The notes under the pieces were generated by a model, which saw only the letters and a program-made list of their open reading frames with translations, did no database searches and was not told the origin of the DNA. DNA of 64,000 bases from Chaetoderma sp. LZ-2023a (Eukaryota; Mollusca; Caudofoveata; Chaetodermatida; Chaetodermatidae): positions 86,523,023 through 86,587,022 of the forward strand of contig CM067373.1 of assembly GCA_034401795.1 (NCBI GenBank), in the 5' to 3' direction. Of this stretch, positions 12,301 to 24,300 are shown one piece after another. Position numbers and translations under genes: made by a program. Within the stretch, counting starts at the first letter, position 1. The number at the start of each line of letters is the position of its first letter.

Positions 12301-15300
12301 CTCATTGCATGACTATTGCTTTGTTTGTGCCAAACCTCTTCACAGATTCAGACTATATTCTCAATGTTGTTATATCTGATGCCGGTAAATTTGATTAAGA
12401 AATTGTTTTAAGCCTTCAGCCATTGAAATTCCATCGTCTCAATATTAAGACAACTATATAGACTATTTTGAAACTAATTTGACTGGAAACTGTTGCTGCC
12501 ATAGACAATAACAGCCCTCGATTCAATTAGTTTCAAAATATTTAACAGAATCTTCTTTACACCATAAAGAATTTGTCGTTTCTGGTCTGTATGGGTTAAA
12601 GGGTTCAAGGAATTGTCTTATCTTCTCATCCTGACAGCACTATGTCAGCCAAATTTGAATAAGATATATAGCTTATTTATTGAGACATGGCCATTTTAAC
12701 TTCATATTACGTTTCGCTCTCACTAGTAAGCATATAAATATATGCACTGCTTTAAAAATTTAAAAAACCAATAATTGTGGCAATGCAAAAGTAACTGCAA
12801 ACCTTTTTAGCTAGCTTTCGGACCATGTTAAGTGAAGATTAGATATGCTGCATGATTTGCGTGGTATCAAAAAGTTGGTTATTAGCTCACTTGGCTGTCC
12901 GTCGTCCATCAACTTTTCTTTTAAACGACTTCTTAAGAACTGCAGGACCGATTTCAATTATATTTGGCAGGAAGCATCCTTAGGGCATAGGGATCCAAGT
13001 TTGTTCAAACGAAGCTGATCGGCCAGTTTGGCTGGCGGCCAGCTTGGATTTTGGCCGATTTTTTAAAACGTATTTAAAAATCTACTCCGAAACCGCTTGA
13101 GGGATTCAAGCAAACCTCATGAAATATTTCTGAAAAAATTGGTCCCGCTCCCAGGATGATTCATAATAAGGAAAAATTAGTTACTTCTCCGGGATGTAGA
13201 AATTTTTTGAGTGTAGCTTTGGTGACCATCTCGGTCACTTCTTCAGCACTAACTGGCGGTCGCTGGCAACGTCACTCTGGTCAGTTCTTGTGGAGTCATG
13301 TGACGGCATGGACTGGTAGACTGCTGGTATACTGTAGCCCTCGTCTCGGTTCTTGGTTGTTTGATGCTTGTAGATTTCTATGGCCTCTTTAACATTCCGT
13401 TAACATCACAGAAACATCAGATAAAAAAGTAGAATATCATCACATCCAACAGTCTCTCCTAGCCAACGGTTAACACTTCGTGGATGAGAAAACTGCCTCC
13501 CCCACCTCGTAATAAACAACCAGATGTCGAAAAACTCCCACTAGTCGGACTTATGTATATCCAAGGCCTATCTTGTGTGAAAGTGTGTTCAAGAGAAGGT
13601 GATCCGTCAAAAAACCTGGCCGCCTTGAGCCAATCAAAATATAGCATGTTTGGCGGCCATATTGGATTTTTTTATGTGATGTATTTTGAGGTCGAAATTG
13701 GGTTTTATAGGGGTTTTTGGGCATTCCTATCTCAAATTTACAATTTTCGAAAATGTCGGATAAATGGTTTGGCGGCCACCTTGGATCATTTTCCCGCCAA
13801 AAGCGCCCATACTAAAGCAATAGGAAATTTAAAATGTCTTCTCGAGAGCAACGGAGCCGATTTCAATTATATTTGGCAGGTAGTGTCCCTAAGGTATAGA
13901 GATTCAAGTTTGTTCAAACGAAGCCGATCAGCCAATTTGGCCAGCGGCCATCTTGGATTTCGGCTGATCTTTAGAAATGGCTTTTAAAAACCTCCGAAAC
14001 CGTTTGAGGGATCGATTCAGAACTCACGAAATCTGATCTGGGACAAGAGCTGAACCAAGTTTGTTCAAGGGAACTTGATTGACCAAATAGGTCAGTGGCC
14101 TTCTTAGATGACCTTGTTTGCGCAACAACAACTTCTTCCCCAGAACCGCTGAAGTGATCAGGCCGAAATATGTGGTATATGATTAGGGACTAAGTGCCAT
14201 TAAAGTTTGTTCAAGCGAAATTGATCCGTCAAAAAACATGGCCACGGTGGGCCAATCAAAATATATCGTGTTTGGTGGCCATATAGGATTTTTTTTACTT
14301 GATGGATTTTGAGGTCGAAATTGGTTTTATATAGGTTTTTGGGTATTCTGATCTCAAATTTACAATTTTCAAAACTGTCGGATAAACGGTTTGGCGGCCA
14401 TCTTAGATCATTTTCCCACCAAAAGTTACCATACTAAAGCAATGGGAAATTTAAAATGTCTTCTCGAGAACTACTGGGCCGATTTCAATTATATTTAACA
14501 GGAAGCATCTTTAGGGCATAAAGATTCCCCTTTGTTCAAATGAAGCCGATCGGCCAATTGGACTGGCGGCCATCTTGGATTTCGGCCGATTTTTAGAAAT
14601 GTCTAAAAATCTTCTCCAAAACCGCTTGGGGGATCAATGCAAAACGCATGAACTGTCATCTGGGGCAAGAGCCACACCAAGTTTGTTTAAGCGAACTTGA
14701 TTGGCCTAATGGTTTGGCGGCCATCTTGGATAACCTATTTTTGCCAAAACAACCCCAAAACCATAGCGGATTAGGCCGAAGATATGATTAGGCACCGAGT
14801 GCCATTAAAGTTTTTTCACGGGAAGGAGATATGTCAGAAACATGGCTGCAGTGGACCAATCAAAATGTAACGTGTGTGGCGGCCATATTTGACTGGCAAA
14901 AATGTCCACAAACTCATTTAAAAGATTACTCCTAAACCGTCCACCAACAATTGTGACAAAAAAGTGCTCCAGGTGTGCTGCAACTAAATGTTTGGATTCG
15001 GCAAATATTGTTGTTTACTGGTGACATTATCGGTGGCATATCTAAGATGTGTTCCCTAAAAAACCAACGAAAGTCATAGAGACAACCGCTGCCTCCACTA
15101 TGTGTACCATGGTCTAGAGCATTTTCTAAATGTATACACCACATTAAATGTAAATTATTATTATTATAAAATAAGGTCTGATGCTCATTATTGTTAACAA
15201 AACACCAATAAGTCACAAAAACATTTTTATGCTTGTGTTTTCAGATGTTGTGGAGACGGTCACTCCGCGCAAGATGCGAATGCTTCGTAACATGTTGAAC

Positions 15301-18300
15301 AGCAGTGTTATGGACATCCTATACTACACCAGTCCAATATACAGGTCTGAGGTAAGACTATCATCATTTTGAAAGGTGTGCTACAGTATACAAAGAAACG
15401 TTTTAATAACAGGGTACAAAATTAAGAAAATTTGTTTCTTGCTATGATCAATCGTTATTCCAAAATTCTGTTTGTTCATTAATTTTGGTTCGCTGTTTAG
15501 TATTATAGCTAAAAATAGTGTCTATCTCAGGTGAGCCTGTAAAATACTATATGAGACCGGTGACATGGATACTATGAAATGTAAGGATAATATCTTGACC
15601 ATCTTCCAGTCAAATTTAGTTAATAGTTTTAAAATAAGGAACAGTCTGTACCTATTATACCAGTTCAGAAGTTGCAATTGTGTTGGACATTTTGGGAAGA
15701 AAGATTTACCGATTACAAAATAAAATTCTGATAAATGCTGTTTGAAAGAAACTAAGCTATAATGTATACAAAAAAACACCGTTTTTGTCGCAGTTTAAAG
15801 ATTTTTTAGATTTTCCATATTTTAAGGAAAACCTCTGAGGTGGTGGAATCCTGCACCCTTTCTTGTATTAAAATTTGAGCCAGATCGGATCAGTATTTTC
15901 AAAGATATCCATAGTTCCAGAATTTTATTCATTCTTAATCAAGGTCTTTTATCCGGATCATGGCTGAAATATGGAAATTCTCTTCGCGGTTTTGTTGTGT
16001 TAAAATTTGAGCCAAATCGGACAAGTTTTTGATATACACCTCCGGACAGATAGACAGACGCACGCACATATGCACGGACACGCTTCGAATACCAGTGTTT
16101 CAATTACAAGACAGCTAGATGAGGGAAGCTATTAGATATTTTGAAACTAATTTAATTGGAACCTCTTGCTGCAACAGTTCCCAGGTAAATTAGTTTCAAA
16201 ATACTGAACAGAATATTACCTCTATCATAGATAATGTGTAGTTTCTGGTCTGTGAGGGTTGAAGGGGTACAATGTCTGTGTGCCTGCTGGCCAACAGCAT
16301 ATCCCTCTTTATCAGCCCAGTAATATTTCAGTTGCCTCTTAAGTTATTGGACAACTCTTATCTTAATTTCATACCCCTGATGGCAGTATACAAAAGAGGG
16401 ATCTGATCTGTCGCCCGAGTATCTGACATCATAATCAAATATGCCTCTTGTTAGCTGATGCCACAATCAAAATGACATATCATGTCTGTCATAAAAGTGG
16501 CAATGGTCTGTCATGAAATTGCCTGAATTTACAGTTTAATAAACATATCAGCTTACCTTTATTGTTATCTGGAAATTGAGTCTCTGGGGGTTTAGGGCTC
16601 AAAGAATTAAATCAATTCAAACACGCCTATAAAGTGAACAGAGTTTAACCAGAAATGGATCCATCTATTCATATATCTGTCAGATCTGTCAATCAAATAT
16701 GTATTTCATTGTTTCAAATGATGTCTTATTTCACTTCAAGAGTATACTTACCTCCCTAATACTTTTGATATTGCTAAATATTGGCTTTCACTCAATAAAC
16801 ACTCAGATTTAAAACAGTTAGGTGCCCCTACTGGGCAGGGAGTCAGAGCGTAGTCCGGCGGATGCCAGCCCCACCACCGCGCATGCGCAGACTAGCACTT
16901 CCTCTTTGCTAGATTATTGGCAAAGAGAACACACATGTTTTTTTTGAGTCTAAGCTTTTTTGCTCTTAAACTGTTATTTCGTGTATCTTTTGGTGTGATA
17001 GTCACTTTTTTGGATGGCGGGAGGTTTCAATTCGCCACAGAAGGACTTAGGACCTTTAAATCAGGTGACTTCTAGTAAAATTAGCGAGTTTTCTTCCCGG
17101 TGTATTGTGTTTCCGGGACTCGCGTTTACCGTGATAAGCGCCTTAGTTAGTTGGGTTAGGTCAACTCGGTGCTTCCTAGGACTAATTTCTCTTTCTGTTT
17201 ATGTCCACAGGTCTGTATGACGCTAGGTGGAGACAATCACAGTTGCTGAGAGTTAGTTTTCTCTCCACCATGGTTCCATTTCCTACTAACACTGTTAGGT
17301 TATCTAACCAAATGAAAAATATGTCCAGTGAGTTGGAGGCCTAGTATAAAGGTCTTCTCACTTTGCCCTCTTGATCCAATTCCTTCCCCATGAGGTGGAG
17401 AGAGTTAAGAGGCGTGCAGATGGTGGAGTTCTCCGGTTCGTCACGTTGGATGGTTTGTCTATACAAAGTGTCAGGTATCTAGTTATTGATAATGTGGTGA
17501 TGTTAATTATTGTAAACAAACAAAGGGAGATAATTAACATTTTTGCCAGAAAAGAGTTATCTATATGTATCTGATGGTTGTGTAGTCAACTTATCCATTC
17601 AGCATACAATTCGTCCTTGCACTTGGATGTTTTGTTGGGATCGAATTTTTCCTGTCACGGGATTAATGACGTCATAATCAGCCTGGCTATGTGTTTATCA
17701 AGCAATTCAAGCGCTATGCTGGTTTCTGATGTATTTTGATCTTTATGATCGTTTTCCTTCTCTTTGAGTTGGATTGAGTTTCTAAGCTTAACTAGTTGCT
17801 CATACTCCTTGTCCTTTGCCCTGTTTCAGGGACCGGGTTGCGCGTCCTGTGGTCGTTTTCTGCCGGATAAGTTCTGGCCGCATCTGTGCTGTCAATGTAG
17901 CCCTTGTGGTCCATTGGTTAATTGTGACATATGTAAGCACTGGGGGGGCGAGTTAATGTCCGAATTCTTGTGCTGTTTACAGGCGACGGACAAGGTGGTA
18001 GAGGAGGAGAAGAAGAAGAAGCGGAAACGAGAGGTTGTAAGTAGGAAGGGTAAGGGGAAGGTCTCGTCCGCGGTGGATATGGAGGCCTTCCGGACCGAGA
18101 TGTTGGGAGAGATGAAGAGGACAATAAAGGATTTGGTTCCAGGGTTGCTTCGTGGCATGCTTCCTGGACCAAATCCTTTACTGTCCTCATCATCGGCTTC
18201 GGAGCAGGTAATCCCCGCCTCTGGATCGATTTTCCTTAGTCCGCTTCCGTTGTCCGACGATTCAGAGGTGGCCCCATTAGAGGGGGCGTTCCACGGCCCT

Positions 18301-21300
18301 GGCAGCAGGCTTATTGCCGCGCCGATAGGGGACCGTGGACGGTTGTCGCTGGAACCCGTGGGCTGCTTATCAGTCCAGGGGTATCCGCACGCCGCGGTGG
18401 CCAGTACCTCCTATGGCACCGTTCCTGGTCAGCCCGGGTTAGCTCTCTTTGCTAACCCGGGGTCTAATCTTTCTGACCAGGGTAATGAGGATTACCTGCT
18501 AGGGTCGCCGTCTGACGACGTGGACATGGATGAAGACGTTTGTGCACCCCTCGCGGGGAATACAGGCGCCTTGTTCCACGGTTTTACTCACCCTGGAGTA
18601 AAGTCCGCGGCTCAGGTGGTGGCCCAGGGCGCTGCTGATGGCCAGCGGTACCGCATACCTCGGCTTGCCGAGGGTGTTGCTGGTGCTGGCCGGGCCCGTG
18701 GTGAGCCTATATATACCCCGCGCTCTGCCACGGTGCCTGCTCCTGGTCAAACCAGTGATATTCTCATGCCGGTGCTGTCAGGCCCGCGTGTTTTCCCTGG
18801 CTTGCCAGGTGTATCAGCATACCCGCCGTCAAGCTCTACTGCTTGCGCTCAGGAGGAAGATGAAGGACCCCGTCTTGTAGAGCGCTCGCAGTTAGCCACG
18901 GAGGAGGATTGGTATGACGCTTGCCAGTGGTTGGTGAGCGTTAGGCCTGATCTGCCCGTGGAGCAGTCGGCTAGCCAGCGTGTTCACACGCCGTGGTTAG
19001 CTGGGAAACCGACTGCTAACGCTATGCCTTCTCTGCCGCTGGCGGAGCATGTCGTTGACATGTTCAAGGCGGCGGAGGCGTCCATTAAGTCGAGTGGACG
19101 TCTCGCGAAGGCCCCTCGCGAGGTGCCCAGGCGTTGTCGCATCGTGCCCCTGGATTACCAGCGCTACGGTGTGGTACCCAAGCCCGGCGTGGATGACCGC
19201 GCGGCTTTGGGTGAGGATGCGCGGCCAGGCACCCGTTCTGACACGGGTGTCTTGTGCGCGAACGCGTTGCGTTCGGCGAATACCGCGTTGCGTGATGCGG
19301 AGGAGAGTGGGAGGGCTTCGATTGCCGCTCTGTCCCACGTCTCCCAGCTGTTACAGGGGGTAGTAACGGCATCCGCATCGCGCCAGCCAAGTCCGGTCAC
19401 TGTCCAGCGAACCATCCAGGATGGTATTAACCTGGCGCTGGACTGTGTGACTCGGGCGGTGACCAGGAGTGTCAGGGCAAGACGCACGTTTGCCCTGGAC
19501 AATCTGTGCCCGTCTCAGGACCTGTACAATAGGCTACTGCGTACGCCTATGACGGGCCCTGGTCTTTTTGGAGGTGAGGGATGTCGCCACCTCCAGGAGA
19601 CGGTCACCCTGGTGAATAACCAGAGGGCGCTGCGCGAGCAGTTTGATGTGCTGCGTCGTGCTAACGCTCGCGCCGCGGCCCCGGCGTATCGTCCCCTGCA
19701 GGCTCGAGGTGGTGCTGGCCAGGTCAGTGGCCAGCCACCGTCGCAGCGTCGGCCTCGGCCGCGTGCGATTCGGCCAGCAGCGAGGGGGGCGCAGGTTCCT
19801 CAGCCGCCGTCAGCCAGGCAGCCGCCCGCGCACCGAGGTGCGCGCGGGGCGGGGCGGGGCGCGCGAGGATCTGGGCGTGGTTATCGGTCCTGACAGGACG
19901 CTTACCGCGGTAAGAACCACTCCGGTGTGTATGGCGGCGGAGACAGTGCCGCTCTTGCATGCCTCGTGTCCACCGCGGTCCCTAGGTGGGCCGGTGGGAG
20001 GCCGGCTAGCCGGCCACATGCAAGAGTGGGAACGGTTAACTCAGGACCGTTTAGTCTTGCGATGGCTTTCCGTCGGGTATCATCCAGAGTGGGTGACAGG
20101 CCCGCCGTCGCGACTGTCTCTGGTGCCAATCTGGACTCCCATTCCGAGAGATCCAGAGCAAAGGTTGTGTATCGAGGAGGAGATAAATTCCCTCATACAA
20201 AAAGGAGCTATTCAGCCGGCACAAAGGTGTCCGGGCTTCTATTCAACCCTGTTCTTAGTAACAAAACGCACCGGTGGGTGGAGACCGATTCTCAACCTCA
20301 AGCCATTGAACAAGTTCATCGAGACGCCCAGTTTCAAGATGGAAACGGTGCGCTCGGTGTTGGCGGGGTTGGAGAGGGGGATGTGGACGGCGTCGATAGA
20401 TTTGAAGGACGCTTATTTCCACATCCCCATCCACGGGAGTTTCTGTCGCTTCCTGAGATTTGCATTCCAGGGCAGACAGTGGGAATTCAGGGTGTTGCCC
20501 TTCGGAATTTCCACGGCTCCTCGGGTTTTCACCCGTGTGGTTCTTGCGATCACAGCATACCTCCGCAGGAGAAGCATAGCAGTCCACACGTACATAGACG
20601 ACTGGCTGTTGAAAGCGCACACCCGGGAAAGTTTGTCCGCCAATCTGGAGATTGTTTTGAAAATTCTCACAGACTTGGGCTGGATGATCAATTTCCCAAA
20701 ATCAGAGCTGACTCCATCCCAGAAGTTTGTTTACCTGGGGATGTTCTTCGATCTAGAGACAGGATATGTTTATCCTACTCAGGAGAGAGTTCAAATACTC
20801 ATCTCGTTGATTCAGTCAGTGTGCGACAGTCGTCATGTCCTGGCACGGGTTTACTTGAGAATGCTGGGGTTGATGGTTTCGTTGGAACCAGTCATTCCTC
20901 AGGCCGCCTTACGCAGGCGGCCGATCCAGTTGTTTCTCATGACACAATGGACCCAGAGTACAGGTTCGCTGGACTCGAATGTGTCAGTGTTGGCGCCTCT
21001 GATTCACCACCTGCAATGGTGGTTGAATGCAGAGAATCTCTTGCCGGGGGTTTTGCTAACCCCTCCCCACCCTCAGGTGACTGTGTATACAGATGCATCG
21101 ATGGAGGGCTGGGGAGCTTGCCTGGAAGAATCCACGATATCAGGGCTTTGGAATCTGGAACAGTCACAGGAACATATAAATCTACTGGAGCTAAGAGCAG
21201 TAGTCCTGGGCCTGGAACATTTCTTACAGAAAGTTCAGGGCAAGATTGTTCTTATTCGTTCAGACAACTCAACAGTTGTGACTTACATAAACCGCCAGGG

Positions 21301-24300
21301 CGGAACGAAGTCGCCCAGTCTCTGTATGATGACATGGAAACTGCTTTGTTGGTGTCTGGATCACCAGATTACCTTGAAAGCAGTTCATATTCCGGGAAGG
21401 TTAAACCTGCTAGCAGACTCATTGAGCCGAAGGATGAGTGTTTTACCCACGGAATGGCAACTAAATCAATGTGTGGCGGATCGTCTGTTCGACCATTGGG
21501 GGAAACCCAACATCGATTTGTTCGCAACGAAGAAGAATGCGAAGATGACGACGTACGTCTCTCCGATTCCGGATCCAAGCGCTTTCGCAACAGATGCGTT
21601 AGCTATCAGCTGGGGGAGAATGTATGCATACGCATTCCCTCCAGCAATCCTGATTCCAAAAATTCTTCAGAAAATCAGACAAGAGGAATGCCAAGTGCTT
21701 CTGATCGCCCCGGATTGGCCAAGCCGATCATGGTATACGGATCTGCTGGACCTTCTGGTCTGCAATCCGGTTCCTCTGCCTCTGATGGACGATATTATCT
21801 TCCAGGGCAAGGCCCTTCACAACAATCCGTCAATGTTCAGATTGACTGCGTGGATGTTGTCAAGGAATCTAGAATTAAGGAGGGCTTTTCTGAGCAAGCA
21901 GCCATGTTTATGGCCAAAGCCAGGAGGGGGTCAACCTCCAGAGCATATAATTATAAAATCAACAGATTTGCAGAATGGTGCTCAAAAAGATGTATTGATC
22001 CAATGGATTCATCTATTCAAGTAGTAGCTGATTTCCTCTGTCACCTCTATGATGCCTATAGCCTCAAGCCTAACTCTATTGCTGGTTATAAGTCAGCATT
22101 AATGTCTGTTATTCCTTGCTTGGCTAAGAGGGGAAGTGATGAAGTAAATACATTGAATGTATTAATTAAAGGCATGGGCAATCTAAGACCAAGGAATCCA
22201 CCTGTGATTCCGTCTTGGAGTTTATCGCTAGTGCTTCAAGTACTAGGTGATAAGCCTTTTGAACCACTTAGTTCCATTTCTATGAAACTATTAACACTGA
22301 AGACTGTGTTTTTAATTGCTGCGGCCTCGGCTAGGCGTAGGAGTGAGATTCATGCCTTATCAGCCGAGGATGACCGTTTTGTGGTTTCAGGGGAAGGCCT
22401 TAAGCTGCTACCTAGGATTAATTTCTTGGCTAAAAATCAGTCGTTGAAATATCCAGGTCAACCTATTATTTTGCCTGCTTTAACTAGATATGATCCTAAT
22501 TCTAAAGCATGGTGTCCCGTCCGGGCGCTGCGCCGGTACAAACAACGTACGGCGGCATGGCGCACCGACCAGTCAGCGTTATGGTTGTCATATATTGAAC
22601 CCCATGGGAGGGCTTCTAAGGACACCATTTCCAGGTGGATTGTGGAATGCATTCAGTTTTGCCATAAATCCGCCACCGGGAAGCAGGTTGACGTGGCCAA
22701 GGCTCACAGTGTCCGCGGCGTAGTGACATCCACGGCCCTATTTAATGGGGTCCCTGTGGATGATATTATGTCGGTGGCTCAGTGGCACTGTGAGTCAAGT
22801 TTTACAGACCATTATCTCCGTGACACCTCTAATCCTCTCGCCTTGTCGGTTTTGAAAAAATAAATCCGTTTATATTTTTTGAGGTGATTTCCTCATTACT
22901 TATATATATCACAATTAATTTATGGAAACACCCACTTTTTTGGGCCTGCATCAGTCTTTACCAATGGGAAGATGATGTCAGCAGCCATTTTCAACAAGGT
23001 CAGTCTTGTTCATGTGTTGTCCGTTGTTGATTGTATTGTCACGATTACCCGTTATTAATATGGTGATGGTTTGTGTATTTGTGTGGTTCATTGTTGAGAG
23101 TTACGAAAATGGAGCTTTTTCGTCTCTGTCCTGTAGTACATGGCACTTGTACGTAGAGAGCGTATAGGACATTGAGGTCAGTCGACTCTTCCTCCCAGGA
23201 AGGAGGGGGGGGGAGCGCATATGACATTCGGTCATCTCTCATACATCGGTGGTGTTATCCGATGGTTAGTCAAATCCTGACTGTTTTTTCTTACAGTTTC
23301 AGAAGTTTAAGTGCCTTAAACGCAGAAAAGCGTATAGGGATGAGCTGGTCTTTTGACCTCGCCTCCCTCCCGCCAGATTCACTTTCGAATTCTGGCAATA
23401 TCAAAAGTATTAGGGAGGTAAGTATACTCTTGAAGTGAAATAAACGAAATCTAGGATTTCTTTTTTCACGAGAGAGTTGATACTTACCTCCCTAGATACG
23501 GACCCGGCCTCTCCACCCCACAGAGGCTCGGTCTTCAGGCTCTTAATAGTTGCATGTGTGTCAGCCAATAATCTAGTCAGAGGAAGTGCTAGTCTGCGCA
23601 TGCGCGGTGGTGGGGCTGGCATCCGCCGGACTACGCTCTGACTCCCTGCCCAGTAGGGGCACCTAACTGTTTTAAATCTGAGTGTTTATTGAGTGAAAGC
23701 CAATATTTAGCAATATCAAAAGTATTAGGGAGGTAAGTATCAACTCTCTCGTGAAAAAAGAAATCCTAGATTTCGTTTATATCACAAGAAGACATATATT
23801 TAACTAATAGGCGTGTATAATACTTTCATATTAGGTGAAGAAAACTAAGATTTGTCAAACGTTTGTTTCCGAACCTCATATGTCAAACTGGTGTTTGGTT
23901 TTATATCAAACTATTATTGTCTTCTACTCTTGAATATTAAAAAAATGAATTAGCTGCTTTCTGTGCTTCAGACGTCTTAAGAGGATGTGATCTGATTGTG
24001 ACACCAGTTGTATTTAATGAAAGTATGAAAAGTTGCCAGTTTCTATGATCCATGAATTGCTGAATCCAATCTGTCAGTCAAGGATATAATGTCATAGTCA
24101 CTTACGTCAGGGAAAGACCTACCCATTAGACAATTTGAGAATAATTTTCATGGTTGGTTAATAAAATTGTCAAAATGGCTAATTCACTGGCTAATGATTT
24201 TACATGTATGTTGGTAGGTCACTTCCTCTTAAAACATGATTGGTGACACATCTAATTCTATCCAATATTTTATTTCTTACATGACCTGCTGGTCATATCT

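Larger units (their letters stand above)
16730..23780 (+). mobile_element. DIRS-A: apparently complete DIRS-type retrotransposon, 7.05 kb
   Basis: The left end is TTTCACTTCAAGAGTA and the right end is CCTAGATTTCGTTTAT. Inner terminal repeats of about 175 bp (16745-16921 versus 23571-23745) are inverted copies. The internal complementary region (23394-23494) contains the complement of the left end followed directly by the complement of the right end. That is how DIRS elements template their circular intermediate. The interior encodes, in order, a spliced gag-like protein, RT/RNase H/methyltransferase-like, and a tyrosine recombinase, all open. TTAT is present at both element-host borders (16726-16729 and 23777-23780), and there is no longer target duplication, as expected for recombinase-mediated integration. 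Confidence 0.92.

Noticed and set aside
13484..13987. 167-codon + strand ORF in intron 5
   Set aside because: It reads through modules of a dispersed repeat (GADFNYIWQ... from GCCGATTTCAATTATATTTG) that recur elsewhere in other frames.
19085..19502. Several minus-strand ORFs over the DIRS gag and RT regions
   Set aside because: They are antisense shadows in GC-rich coding sequence. No domains, and the copies in DIRS-B mirror them only because the nucleotides are the same.
19891..19893. Programmed TGA readthrough from gag into the recombinase frame
   Set aside because: The stop is conserved in DIRS-A, B and C but the following bases differ in C, and 2 kb of unconstrained off-frame would have to be translated first.
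19927..21870. N-terminal two thirds of the 978-codon frame in DIRS-A (and the matching frame in DIRS-B) as a real protein
   Set aside because: It is the off-frame of RT/RNase H, Ser/Gly/Pro-rich with no domain. A/B differences change this frame more often than the RT frame. Only the last third (recombinase) is kept.
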